Shown: positions 54,283 to 63,158, counted from the first letter of the stretch. The stretch: DNA of 64,000 nucleotides from an uncultured Collinsella sp. (GCA_934646815.1 CAKUEW010000002.1:296106-360105); one strand, 5' to 3'. Program-made: numbers and translations. Notes: generated from the letters alone by a model not told the origin.

Positions 54283-54753
54283 TTAGCGGTTGCGCTCCTT
54301 GAGGGCGCGGTCGATCTCGCGCTGGACATCGCGCTTGGCCATGTCCTCGCGCTTGTCGTAGAGCTTCTTGCCGCGACCCAGACCCAACAGCAGCTTTACG
54401 CGGCCGTCGGTATTAAAGTAGAGCTCCAGCGGCACCAGCGCATAGCCGCGGTTACGCAGCTTGCCGTCGAGAAAATCGATCTCCTTGCGATGCAGCAGCA
54501 GGCGACGACGTCGATCGGGGTCGCGATTCCACACGCCACCGTGGCTGTAGGGATGAATATGCAGACCGACAAGCCAGCACTCCCCGCCACGAATCAGTGC
54601 AAACGTGTCGGTGATCTGGCAGGCGCGCTCGCGAATCGACTTGACTTCGGTGCCGCTCAGCTCAATACCGCACTCAAAGGTCTCGTCGATAAAGTACTCG
54701 TGATGCGCCGAGCGATTCTTGGAGATAAGCTTGCGCTCGCGCTTACTGGGCAT
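54283..54753 (-). CDS. smpB: tmRNA-binding protein SmpB
   Basis: The start MPSKRERKLISKNRSAHHEY at 54753 has AAGGAGGC six bases ahead and gives 156 residues, the usual length. It binds tmRNA to rescue stalled ribosomes. Family features are HHEYFIDETFECGIELSGTE, ALVPLELYFNTDGRVKLLLG, and the basic tail KLYDKREDMAKRDVQREI. The start overlaps the end of the TPR gene by 11 bp, implying coupled translation. No tmRNA gene is visible in the window. Confidence 0.96.
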   Translation of the reverse strand: MPSKRERKLISKNRSAHHEYFIDETFECGIELSGTEVKSIRERACQITDTFALIRGGECWLVGLHIHPYSHGGVWNRDPDRRRRLLLHRKEIDFLDGKLRNRGYALVPLELYFNTDGRVKLLLGLGRGKKLYDKREDMAKRDVQREIDRALKERNR

Positions 54754-55660
54754 CGCCGGCCTCCTTGGCGTTATCGGCACCCTTGTCCGCAGACTGGCGC
54801 TTTGCCTCGCGCTCGGCATTGAGCTCGGCATCGCTCTCGCGCACCAGTTTGATAATCGCCGCGCAGGCCTCCTCGCCCACCAGATCACGGGCACGAACCG
54901 TCAGGCGCGTCGCCTCCTGCTTGTCGCCGTCACTCGCCGCGTCGGTCGCGCACATAATCAGACAGATCGCAATCTCTGCCGAAGGCGAGGTCGGCACGCC
55001 CTGCAGGGTCAGCTCACCCATCACATGGTCGTCACTTTCGTCGGCGGCATCCGGGTAGGCGGTGTGAATCTTGTTGAGCAGGCGCGTCGTATGAACATCG
55101 TTGGGCGCCAGGCGCAACGCCAGCCGAGCGCAGCCCACGGCAGCCGAGACATTCTCGGTCTCGGGCTCCAAGAAATACTGGCCCAGGTTGGCATAGGCGC
55201 GGGCGGCGCACTTGCCATCGCTCGCACGCTCCAGCACCGAGAACGAAAGCGATGCCCACTCCTGCTTATCGTCCAGCGCGCGGAACAGCTCGGCCAAGTC
55301 CAGACGATAGTTGCAGTTCATAGGATCCCAGCGCACGGCCTGCATCAGGGCATTGCGAGCGCTCACGTAGTCCTGCTGGCGAATGTAGGCAAACGCCATG
55401 TCAGAATACAAGCGGTCAAAAGGAACTTCGACCTGCACCAGTTCGCGAGGATCCTTTTCCACGCGACGATAAGCCAGACGCTCAAACTTGCTGTCGAAGC
55501 TAAAGTACTGACGGTTTTCCTCCGTCTTGCACTCGGCATCGATATACTCCTCGGCAAGCTCCACCAAACGCTCCAGCAGCGGCGTGGCCGTGGCCAGGTC
55601 GCCCTGCGCCAGATAGTTCTCGGCATACGTGATGTCTTGCAAGCTGATGGGCAGGTCCAT
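54743..55660 (-). CDS. TPR-repeat protein
   Basis: The start MDLPISLQDITYAENYL at 55660 has AAGGAGTAG ahead and gives 305 residues. Several helix-turn-helix TPR-like units are visible: TYAENYLAQGDLATATPLLE, SDMAFAYIRQQDYVSARNAL, AYANLGQYFLEPETENVSAA. There is no signal or membrane helix. It is likely a protein-interaction scaffold. Its end overlaps smpB, but a functional link is not established. Confidence 0.82.
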   Translation of the reverse strand: MDLPISLQDITYAENYLAQGDLATATPLLERLVELAEEYIDAECKTEENRQYFSFDSKFERLAYRRVEKDPRELVQVEVPFDRLYSDMAFAYIRQQDYVSARNALMQAVRWDPMNCNYRLDLAELFRALDDKQEWASLSFSVLERASDGKCAARAYANLGQYFLEPETENVSAAVGCARLALRLAPNDVHTTRLLNKIHTAYPDAADESDDHVMGELTLQGVPTSPSAEIAICLIMCATDAASDGDKQEATRLTVRARDLVGEEACAAIIKLVRESDAELNAEREAKRQSADKGADNAKEAGDAQ

Positions 55661-55758
55661 GGCTACTCCTTGGTCCAAATGGCAGGCGCAAAGCGCCGTA
55701 TCATCGGTCGATACACAAAACCCGGGTCTCTTGCGAGGCCCGGGCGTTCATTTGTGGG

Positions 55759-55832
55759 TAGCCCGTACCAGATTCGAACTGGTGATCTCCGCCTTGAGAG
55801 GGCGGCGTCCTAAACCGCTAGACGAACGGGCC
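55759..55832 (-). tRNA. tRNA-Glu (CUC)
   Basis: The 74-base cloverleaf has an acceptor stem GGCCCGT/ACGGGCT (G1-U72 pair), anticodon loop CTCTCAA with anticodon CUC, a T-loop GTTCGAATC, and discriminator A. The CCA end is not encoded. Confidence 0.95.
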
Positions 55833-55852
55833 ATATGTAGCAAATGCAATGG

Positions 55853-55923
55853 CTGGGATGGAGGGAGTCGAACCCCCATTGACGGAACCAGAATCCGCTG
55901 TCCTGCCATTAGACGACATCCCA
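55853..55923 (-). tRNA. tRNA-Gln (CUG)
   Basis: The 71-base cloverleaf has acceptor TGGGATG/CATCCCA, anticodon loop TTCTGGT with anticodon CUG, T-loop GTTCGACTC and discriminator G. It lies 20 bp from tRNA-Glu on the same strand and is probably co-transcribed. Confidence 0.95.
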
Positions 55924-56197
55924 ATGACTGCATCGCTGCGCTCGGCTGTGCCTTTGCGCAAGAAAGAAATATACGGGAAGTGCCGCGATGGCGCAAGCCC
56001 TAATTTTGACTTTTTTGAATTTCGGCCAAATTGGCCCGATTTGGTCCGAGCCGTGAAGGACTTGTGAAGTGACGCCGATATTCGGAGCGTCAGCATCCGC
56101 AAATCATTCCACACGTGCCGCTGATAGATTGCCACGGCGCCACAAGGCCAGCAGGTGCCACAATCAGCGCATCAATTACCGCGGACATCGAGGCGCC

Positions 56198-56608
56198 ATG
56201 AACGAAGAGCTGGATTACCTATGGGAGACCCTCGGCCTCGAGATAACCGCTGGACCTTGGCCCGACCGCACCAAAATCCACCCCACACTGCGCCCCGCCA
56301 TCACCGTGATGCAGGCAAAATACCGCCGTGCATCCTTTTTGATCATGCGGACGTCATGGCACGCAGCGCTCCCCGACCTCAAGCGCATCCAAGCAAGTTT
56401 GGTCGAGCTTTCCGGCATGCCAACCGTCATATCCGAGGCACACCTGGAGCAACGCCAGCGTGACCGCCTGCAAGCGCAGCGGATCCCGTTTATCTGCCCC
56501 GGCGTTCAAGCGTACTTGCCCTTTATGGATGAGGAGTATTGGAGCGGCACGCCCAACAAACATGTCAAAGTCTACGACCCGCACGAGTGGGCCCAGCTGG
56601 AGGACTGA
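56198..56608 (+). CDS. Orphan N-terminal domain of a MarR-like regulator family
   Basis: The ATG at 56198 gives 136 residues; GAGG lies four bases ahead, which is weak. The sequence matches in outline the N-terminal domain that precedes a winged helix in many gut-bacterial MarR-type proteins (LPDLKRIQASLVELSGMPTV, then RDRLQAQRIPFICPGVQAYL). Here it stops at about residue 136 and no winged helix follows. It may be a truncated gene or a stand-alone domain. The assignment is from memory of the family and is moderate. Confidence 0.55.
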   Translation: MNEELDYLWETLGLEITAGPWPDRTKIHPTLRPAITVMQAKYRRASFLIMRTSWHAALPDLKRIQASLVELSGMPTVISEAHLEQRQRDRLQAQRIPFICPGVQAYLPFMDEEYWSGTPNKHVKVYDPHEWAQLED

Positions 56609-56644
56609 CCGGAGCAGGCCTCGCGCTCATCCCGCCTCGCCGGC

Positions 56645-57020
56645 GGAAAGCGCGTCCTAGAATTTGCGTCCAAACTGGGACACAGTTTCCCGCAGAGCCT
56701 CAACCGGAAAGCGCATCCCAGAATTCAAGCTCGTAACGGGACACAGTTTCCCCTAGAAGCGCTTTGGGAAAACGCATCCCACTCTGGACGCTCATTCCGG
56801 GACGCAGTTTCCGCCAGACGCTCATCCGGAAAGTCCATCCCAGTTTGAGGGCTCATTCCGGGATGCGTTTTCCCGTTGGGCTTCAAACGGAAAATGCATC
56901 CCAGTTTTAGGCCAGATAATGGGATACGTTTTCCCTTTGGGACCATTTGGGAAAATGCATCCCATTCCTCGGCTTGAAAATGGGATGCAGTTTCCCGTTG
57001 AGGGCCGGTTGGGAAAACTT
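56645..57020. repeat. Palindrome array 6: six 47-48 bp units at 60-61 bp spacing
   Basis: Units lie at 56645-56691, 56706-56752, 56766-56812, 56828-56874, 56889-56935 and 56949-56996, then a half unit at 57011. Arms are GGGAAAATGCATCCCA and TGGGATGCAGTTTCCC with variants; gaps are 12-15 bases. The array fills the 440-bp gap between the orphan domain and the VanZ-like gene. Arms differ entirely from arrays 1-5. Confidence 0.93.
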
Positions 57021-57048
57021 TCCGCGAACGTCCGCGCCGTCAAAACGC

Positions 57049-57648
57049 CTAGCTTCGCCTGGCATGGGCACCGATAGGGCGGGTCGCATGGCGCACCAAC
57101 GCCGCGGCTAGCAACACCAGCAGCATGGCGGTAACATAGCCCACGGCATCGAAGCCCAGGTCAATGATGTCGAAATGACGACCGGGCACAAAAATCTTGT
57201 GCACCTGGTCTCCAACAGAACACACGACGCAAAACAGCAGGATGGCTGCACAACAAATGTCCGATCGCCACGGGCGCCTGCGCAGGCACACCACAGCCGC
57301 CGAAGCAAACAGCCCCACAAAGAAGAACTCGACCGTATGGGCGACGCGGCGAATGTTCGAACCCATCCAAAGGCGGACCGGCGCGAGCGGGTCGGGGCGA
57401 ACGGCGGAAGCATCCGGCTCGGCATCTGTGGCGCTGCCGTCCGACGCTACGTCCGCAGTTCCGGCGCTATCCCCCGTCGCATCACCCGTCGACGCGTCCA
57501 CCGCCATACCCTCCACCACCTGCGCCGTGGACTCACTCAGCGACGACGTCTGCTCAACGGTCTGTTCCGTCAGCATCCAAATACTCGCCAGCGTAACGGC
57601 AAGCAGAGCAACCGAAATCCATCCGACTATGTGCCTAGTACGCGCCAA
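57049..57648 (-). CDS. VanZ-family membrane protein
   Basis: A TTG start at 57648 with GGAGG seven bases ahead gives 199 residues (LARTRHIVGWISVALLA); the longer ATG reading lacks a ribosome site and reads like non-coding. After the first helix a Ser/Thr/Asp/Ala-rich outer loop (about 45-105) is followed by RRVAHTVEFFFVGLFASA, two more helices and KIFVPGRHFDIIDLGFDAVG, the VanZ motif. VanZ proteins confer low teicoplanin resistance in enterococci; most homologues, this one included, have unknown roles. Confidence 0.78.
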   Translation of the reverse strand: MARTRHIVGWISVALLAVTLASIWMLTEQTVEQTSSLSESTAQVVEGMAVDASTGDATGDSAGTADVASDGSATDAEPDASAVRPDPLAPVRLWMGSNIRRVAHTVEFFFVGLFASAAVVCLRRRPWRSDICCAAILLFCVVCSVGDQVHKIFVPGRHFDIIDLGFDAVGYVTAMLLVLLAAALVRHATRPIGAHARRS

Positions 57649-57766
57649 AGGCCAACCTCCGTCTGTTTTTGAGCAGCAGCGAGTGTAACCCCAAATGCGA
57701 TCGAGACCGTAGCGAAATCCAAAATGTTCCAAACGAGGCGCCAAATGAGCGCGGCACGCCAAGCCC

Positions 57767-58372
57767 CTACCCAACTTCGCGCATCCATCGGTCGAACGTG
57801 CCCACGCACACACCCAGGCGCTTTGCCGCCTGGCTGCGCGTGATATCGCCCGCCTCATAGGTCGTCCGCACGAGCTCAAACTGCGGAGGACGCGGCTTGC
57901 GCGGCCGACCAAAACGCACGCCGCGGGCCTGCGCCGCCGCGATGCCCTCGGCCTGACGCTGATGAATGTTCTCGCGCTCCACCTGCGCCACGTAGCTCAA
58001 CAGCTGCAAAACGATATCCGCAATGAGCGTGTTGGTCACATCGGGCATCCCGTTATCCCTGGTACGAGTGTCGAGTAGAGGCATGTCGAGCACCACAATC
58101 GCCACGCCGCAACCTTTGGTGATGTGGCGCCACTCCTCAAGAATCTCGCTATAGTTGCGGCCCAGCCGGTCGATGGAAAGGACCACCAGCACGTCCCCGT
58201 CACCCAGCGTGCGTAACAGCTCGCGATAGCGCGGGCGGTCGAAGTCTTTGCCGCTCGCATGGTCGGCAAAGATGTTGGCCGGCTCCACGCCATAGGCGCC
58301 CAGCGCGTCCAGCTGCCGGTTGAGGTTTTGATCGCGCGAGCTCACCCGCGCATAGCCATACACAGTCGCCAT
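57767..58372 (-). CDS. Small serine recombinase (resolvase/invertase)
   Basis: The 201-residue protein has the catalytic serine S11 in YARVSSRDQ, LVVLSIDRLGRNYSEIL with the arginines of the active site, the long helix and a C-terminal helix-turn-helix (RSQAAKRLGVCVGTFDRWM). Proteins of this size invert or resolve DNA between short sites. No transposase or inverted promoter is next to it. It lies 770 bp from palindrome array 6, the only recombinase in the window, so an action on the arrays is worth testing. Confidence 0.9.
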   Translation of the reverse strand: MATVYGYARVSSRDQNLNRQLDALGAYGVEPANIFADHASGKDFDRPRYRELLRTLGDGDVLVVLSIDRLGRNYSEILEEWRHITKGCGVAIVVLDMPLLDTRTRDNGMPDVTNTLIADIVLQLLSYVAQVERENIHQRQAEGIAAAQARGVRFGRPRKPRPPQFELVRTTYEAGDITRSQAAKRLGVCVGTFDRWMREVG

Positions 58373-58478
58373 AGCATCCCCGCTTTCTTGAAAGGCTACC
58401 GTTCAAAAAGCGTATGCCGTGGCGACCCGCCAAAAAGGGACAGGTTTATTTTGGTAGGTTTTGGAGCGCCCGCCCGAG

Positions 58479-60614
58479 CTAATGGATGAGTTTAAAGTCC
58501 AAATGGCCGCGCGTGGTGTTGACGCGCGAGACCTCGATAATCACGCGCTGTCCCAACTCGTAGCGAGTGCCCGTGTCAGCACCTGTGAGTGTGAGCGCGT
58601 CCTCATCAAACTCAAACCACTCGTTACCCAAGCTCTTAATAGAGACTAAACCCTCAACCTGCGTTAGGTCCAGGCGCACAAAGAGTCCCATGCTGCTGAC
58701 CCACGAGATGGTTCCCGTGTATCGATCGCCCAGGCGGTCCTCATAGTACTGCGCGATCTTAATCTTTTGAGTCGCATGGCTGGCCGCATCGGCCGCACGC
58801 TCGGCATCGCTGCATGCGCGGCAGATCTGCGGCAGAATGCGCGGCAGTGACTCGCGGCCTTTACCGATCAGCCGCGAAGTGCGCACCAGGGCGTCTTTAC
58901 CGCCGAGCTGCTCGTAGGCAAGTTGCAGCTTGAGCACACGGTGCACCACCAAGTCCGGATAGCGACGGATAGGGCTCGTAAAGTGGCAGTAGCACGGCGC
59001 GGCAAGTGCAAAGTGGCCCTCGTTGCGAGGCTTGTACAGCGCGCGCTGCATACTGCGCAGCAGCAGCGTGTTGACGAGTGGCGCGCTGGCGGTGCCAGCA
59101 GCGGCATCGACCGCGGCCTGCAGCTCGTCAGGGCTTCCCAAGGCGATGCCGGTGGCGCGGCGGTCATCGATAATGCCCAGCTGCGCCAACGCCACGGCGG
59201 CACCGTGCAGGCTATCGGGGCTCGGGTCATCGTGCACGCGATAGCAGGCCTCGATATCGCGGTCGGCCAGCCATTCGGCCACGCACTCGTTGGCAAGCAG
59301 CATGGCTTCCTCGATAAGCGACGTCGCGCACGAGCGCTCGCGCGCCACGATCTGCACGGGCACGCCGTCCTGGTCCAGCAAGGCACGGATCTCGGCGGTG
59401 TCGAAGTCGACCGACCCACGCGCGCGACGAATGCGGCGGCGAAGCTCGGCAAGCTCGTTAGCCGCAACCAAAAAATCGCCCAGGTCGACGTTGCAGCCAC
59501 GAGCGGTCTCCTCACACGCAAGGCCACGCTCAAGCGCCTCCTCGCGCGATGTCTCGACCGCAGCGACATCCTCGGCGGCACCCTCCAGCACCCCATACTC
59601 AACCGCGCCGGCACGCACCAGCAACGCCTCGGCGCCGTCGTAGTCCATGCGCACGCGTGAGCGGATCACGCTGGGATACGGATCGTATTGGCGCACGCGG
59701 CCCTGCGCATCGAGCTCAATATCGACGGTAAATGCAAGGCGGTCCTCGTCGGGACGCAGCGAACACAGGTCATTGGACAGGCGCTCGGGCAGCATGGGCA
59801 GCACGCGATCGGCCAGGTAAACCGATGTCGTACGATGGCGAGCCTCCAAATCGATATGCCCGTCCCACGCCACATAGTGCGAGACATCGGCAATATGAAC
59901 GCCCAACTTGTAGCCGCCCTCGGGCGTACGCTCAAGCGAGATGGCATCGTCAAAGTCACGCGCGTCAACCGGATCGATCGTAATGATAAACCGGTCGCGC
60001 AGATCCCGACGCAGCGGATCCTTGAGCGCCGTTGCCACATCGAGCGAAAGTGCCTCGGCCTCGGCAAGCGCAGCCTCGGGATAGCTATCGGTATAGCCAT
60101 AGCGCGCCATCACATATTGAACGCCTAGGTCGGGAGCGTCATCGCCGCCAATGCGGCGCTCGATGGTCACCGTGCCCGATTCCAGGCGCGTCGGATAGGT
60201 CAAAATGCGCGCAACGACCGCATCGCCGGGATGCACGCCCAGGCGCTCGGCGGAGGTATCCTCGGGCAGAACAAAGAAGTCAGCCATAAGACGAGAATCG
60301 AGCGGTTCGATCACGCCGAGCGGCCCTGCCGTCTGATACGTACCCACCACACTGATGGCCGCGCGCTCCACGACGCCCTCGACCACGGCGCGTCGCTCGC
60401 CGCGCGGGCTATTCTTAATGCTCACGGCAACGGTATCGCCGTCCATAATCTCGCGCTTGCCGCGGCCCATCACCTTGTAGTCGCCGTTTTCGGTTATGAC
60501 GTAGGCGCTGTGCTCGTGGAGCTGCACGCGGCCGGTCAGGCTCGGACGGCGCTCGCTGCGCACCGGTCCGCGCTTATTGCGGGCATTGCGCTTATGTTTA
60601 TTATTGCGCCCCAT
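58479..60614 (-). CDS. rnr: Ribonuclease R
   Basis: The 711-residue 3'-5' exoribonuclease has a basic N-terminus, cold-shock domains, and the RNB catalytic core with metal-binding aspartates in DPVDARDFDDAISLER and the HTTS-type segment YLADRVLPMLPERLSN. A C-terminal S1 domain (YTGTISWVSSMGLFVRLD) follows. AAGGAGGC precedes the ATG. It degrades structured RNA and works with tmRNA/SmpB, whose gene lies 4 kb away. Confidence 0.95.
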   Translation of the reverse strand: MGRNNKHKRNARNKRGPVRSERRPSLTGRVQLHEHSAYVITENGDYKVMGRGKREIMDGDTVAVSIKNSPRGERRAVVEGVVERAAISVVGTYQTAGPLGVIEPLDSRLMADFFVLPEDTSAERLGVHPGDAVVARILTYPTRLESGTVTIERRIGGDDAPDLGVQYVMARYGYTDSYPEAALAEAEALSLDVATALKDPLRRDLRDRFIITIDPVDARDFDDAISLERTPEGGYKLGVHIADVSHYVAWDGHIDLEARHRTTSVYLADRVLPMLPERLSNDLCSLRPDEDRLAFTVDIELDAQGRVRQYDPYPSVIRSRVRMDYDGAEALLVRAGAVEYGVLEGAAEDVAAVETSREEALERGLACEETARGCNVDLGDFLVAANELAELRRRIRRARGSVDFDTAEIRALLDQDGVPVQIVARERSCATSLIEEAMLLANECVAEWLADRDIEACYRVHDDPSPDSLHGAAVALAQLGIIDDRRATGIALGSPDELQAAVDAAAGTASAPLVNTLLLRSMQRALYKPRNEGHFALAAPCYCHFTSPIRRYPDLVVHRVLKLQLAYEQLGGKDALVRTSRLIGKGRESLPRILPQICRACSDAERAADAASHATQKIKIAQYYEDRLGDRYTGTISWVSSMGLFVRLDLTQVEGLVSIKSLGNEWFEFDEDALTLTGADTGTRYELGQRVIIEVSRVNTTRGHLDFKLIH

Positions 60615-60661
60615 GGCGCCTCCTTACTATCGATTGCGAACTCCCAAGAGTCTACCCAAAT

Positions 60662-60743
60662 GATCCCTTAGGGACGGAGGAAAACGGATCATCTTGGGCG
60701 CGATGGAGCCCGATGATCCGTTTCCCTCCGTCCCCAAGAGATC
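60662..60743. repeat. Long hairpin, GATCCCTTGGGGACGGAGG family, copy 2
   Basis: GATCCCTTAGGGACGGAGG and its inverse pair over about 36 bp. It matches the copy at 53118 in sequence and core length (82 bp) and lies between rnr and the ftsX terminator. Confidence 0.92.
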
Positions 60744-60776
60744 AAAAAACGGGCCGCCCAAAAGGAACGACCCGTT
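60744..60776 (-). terminator. ftsX terminator
   Basis: Minus-strand AACGGG and CCCGTT flank a GC-rich loop and are followed by TTTT. It lies 25 bp after the ftsX stop. Confidence 0.7.
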
Positions 60777-60800
60777 GCAAGGAACGAATTCCAATCGCAC

Positions 60801-61721
60801 CTACACGCGCAGGTAGCGACGCATGGCGATGGCAGAACCAAAGAGACCGATCAGCACGCCGACCAGAATCAGCGCAGCATAGGTCACCAGGTAGTACTGC
60901 ATCGGCAGCGCAAACGACATCCAGCCGATGCTCTCCTGTAGGCGCGGAACCATCAGGTTGCGCAGTAGCTCCAGCACGCCGATGGAAAGCAGCGAGCCCA
61001 AAATGGCCTGCAGCACGCCCTCGGTAATAAACGGCCCGCGAATAAAGCCGTTACTGGCGCCCACCAGGCGCATGATCGCGATCTCGCGACGACGCGCCGT
61101 AATAGACAGGCGAATCGTGTTGTTGATAAAGATGAACGCGATAAAGGTCAGCAGACCGACGAGCACCACGGCGGCGATACGGATGTAGTTGGTCACCTGG
61201 AACAGGCGGCTCACTTCCTCCTGGCCGTACAGCACGCTCGCGTTGACGTCGCCGTCGTCCGCAATCTTCTGGAAGTCGGCGTTCTTCTTGAGCTTCTTAG
61301 CCGTGCTCTCGACCTGAGACGGATCGTCCATCTCAATCGCGAACGAAGCGGGCAGCGGGTTCTGGCCGTCGAGCGCGCTCATGGTGGCGTCGGCGTTACC
61401 CGACATCTTGCTCGTGTACTCGGCCAGCGCGTCGTCCTTGTCCTTATAGGTCACGGACTTCACGTTGCTCCAGGTCTTGAGCTCGGCCTCAAAGGCCTGA
61501 ACATCTGCCTGGTCGGCGTCATCGCTAATAAATGCGTTAATGACAACCTGATCCTCGACGGTGCCGATCACGGAGTTCAGCATCGCAGAACCCATAATGA
61601 ACAGGCCGATGATAAACAGCGAAAGGAAAATCGTGATGACGGCGCCGAGCGAGGTGGTCCAGTTACGGAAGAAGTGGCTGATTGCCTCTTTGAGCGAGTA
61701 TCCCACGTTAGTTGGTGCCAT
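60801..61721 (-). CDS. ftsX: Cell-division protein FtsX
   Basis: The 306-residue membrane protein has four helices: AVITIFLSLFIIGLFIMGS, IAAVVLVGLLTFIAFIFI, VLQAILGSLLSIGVLELL and YLVTYAALILVGVLIGLFG. A large outer loop (about 50-180) lies between helices 1 and 2; in other bacteria it binds the peptidoglycan hydrolase. It works with FtsE to activate cell-wall hydrolysis at division. Its ribosome site GGGGAGG lies inside the end of ftsE, which it overlaps by 14 bp. Confidence 0.94.
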   Translation of the reverse strand: MAPTNVGYSLKEAISHFFRNWTTSLGAVITIFLSLFIIGLFIMGSAMLNSVIGTVEDQVVINAFISDDADQADVQAFEAELKTWSNVKSVTYKDKDDALAEYTSKMSGNADATMSALDGQNPLPASFAIEMDDPSQVESTAKKLKKNADFQKIADDGDVNASVLYGQEEVSRLFQVTNYIRIAAVVLVGLLTFIAFIFINNTIRLSITARRREIAIMRLVGASNGFIRGPFITEGVLQAILGSLLSIGVLELLRNLMVPRLQESIGWMSFALPMQYYLVTYAALILVGVLIGLFGSAIAMRRYLRV

Positions 61722-62928
61722 AGTTGCCGTAACCTCCCCTCTCCTGGTCGCGGATGACGTGGCCGCCCTCGAGGGCGATCACGCGACGGTGCATGCTATC
61801 GACCATCTCGCGGTCGTGCGTAGCGACGATCACGGTGGTGCCGGTGCGGTTAATGCGCTCGAGCAGCTTCATAATGCCCAGCGAAATTGCCGGGTCGAGG
61901 TTGCCCGTGGGCTCGTCGCAAATCAGCAGCGGCGGGCGGTTGACCATGGCGCGGGCGACGGCCACGCGCTGCTGCTCGCCGCCAGAAAGCTGGTCGGGCA
62001 GCGAGTCCATCTGGTCGGCAAGACCGACCAGGCGCAGGACCTCGGGCACCTGGCTGCGAATGACGCCCTTGGGCTTGCCGATGCACTGCAGGGCAAACGC
62101 TACGTTTTCGTAGGCAGTCTTTTGCGGCAGGAGCTTAAAGTCCTGGAACACGGCGCCAATCTGGCGGCGCAGGAACGGAACCTTGCGGTTCTTGATCTTC
62201 ATAAGGTCCTGACCGGCAACCAGGATGCGGCCGCTCGTGGGCTTGACATCGCGGTTGAGCGTCGACAGCAGCGTGGTTTTACCCGAGCCGGAGTGGCCGA
62301 CCAAGAAGACAAACTCGCCCGGATAGATCTCGATGTTGATATCGTCGAGTGCGGGCTTGTTGGGCTGCGCCGGGTAGATCTTGGTGACGTGCTCCATAAG
62401 GATGACGGGCTCGACACCGGCCTGCTTGGCCATCTTTTTGCGGCTGGCCTGCGGGTCGATGGGCGCAAACACCGACGTAAAGTCGGGGTTGTTGAGCGCA
62501 TTGTCGAGGCTTGCGACCTCGGCGGCCTGATCGCGCTCGACCACCGGAGCAGCGGGCTGCGTGGGGTCGGGGATGCCGGCAAAAAGGCCGGACTGCTCAG
62601 GCTGCGGCGTGGGCGTCGCAGGCGCCATGGGGTCGGGAATGCCAGCCATGGTGGGCTGCGGCGCAACAGCGCTCGCCTGAGGCTGAGCCACGCGAGCGGT
62701 CACCGTCTGGACGGGCTCAAAGCCCGCCGTGCCGGAAAGCGCAACATCGCTGTTGGGGTTGTAGGCAAAGGGATCTGATGCCGGCTGTGCCTGATCTGCC
62801 GGCTGCGCGGGGATCTGCCCAAAAAGCTGATCCTCTGAATCCGGAGTGGCGAAACGGCTGCCCGCGACGCTCGGCTGCGTCTTGGGGGCGCCATCGCCCG
62901 CACCGGAGGTACGGAAGTGGTTACCCAC
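61708..62928 (-). CDS. ftsE: Cell-division ATPase FtsE with a long N-terminal extension
   Basis: A GTG start at 62928 with AAGGAG seven bases ahead gives 406 residues. Residues 175-406 are a normal FtsE: GHSGSGKTT (211-219), LSGGEQQRVAVARA, LLICDEPTGNLD and VIVATHDREMVD. Residues 1-174 are an Ala/Pro/Gln-rich, probably disordered segment with AGIPDP twice (95-100, 117-122). FtsE is usually about 230 residues, so this is an unusual extension. No internal start with a ribosome site is seen at the ABC domain. It is translationally coupled to ftsX. Confidence 0.94.
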   Translation of the reverse strand: MGNHFRTSGAGDGAPKTQPSVAGSRFATPDSEDQLFGQIPAQPADQAQPASDPFAYNPNSDVALSGTAGFEPVQTVTARVAQPQASAVAPQPTMAGIPDPMAPATPTPQPEQSGLFAGIPDPTQPAAPVVERDQAAEVASLDNALNNPDFTSVFAPIDPQASRKKMAKQAGVEPVILMEHVTKIYPAQPNKPALDDINIEIYPGEFVFLVGHSGSGKTTLLSTLNRDVKPTSGRILVAGQDLMKIKNRKVPFLRRQIGAVFQDFKLLPQKTAYENVAFALQCIGKPKGVIRSQVPEVLRLVGLADQMDSLPDQLSGGEQQRVAVARAMVNRPPLLICDEPTGNLDPAISLGIMKLLERINRTGTTVIVATHDREMVDSMHRRVIALEGGHVIRDQERGGYGNYGTN

Positions 62929-63029
62929 TGGTGCTCCTTATCGTCGTGCGTTTAAACTACATGAGCGCTTTGTATTTTAGCAGCATTGCCTTTGCTGCAC
63001 ATAAGAAGCATGGCGGGGTTTGTGATCCC

Positions 63030-63158
63030 GCAGGCCGGACACAGGGTTACCTCCCAAATCGTCCTCGGACATGTCGGAGCCCCCGCTGCGCACTTCGTGC
63101 GGCGGGGGCTCCTTCGTCCTGCTGAAAGACTTGGGAGGTAACCCTGTGTCCGGCCTGC
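63030..63158. repeat. Nested hairpin with perfect 28-bp outer arms
   Basis: CAGGCCGGACACAGGGTTAC and eight further bases are perfectly inverted at 63131-63158. Inside, at 63076-63112, GGAGCCCCCGC and GCGGGGGCTCC form a second strong hairpin. It lies upstream of ftsE in the 503-bp gap to the transketolase gene. Confidence 0.93.

Noticed and set aside
57049..57912. 287-residue reading of the VanZ-like gene from the first ATG
   Set aside because: The extra 88 residues lack membrane or family features and a ribosome site, whereas TTG at 57648 has GGAGG at good spacing.
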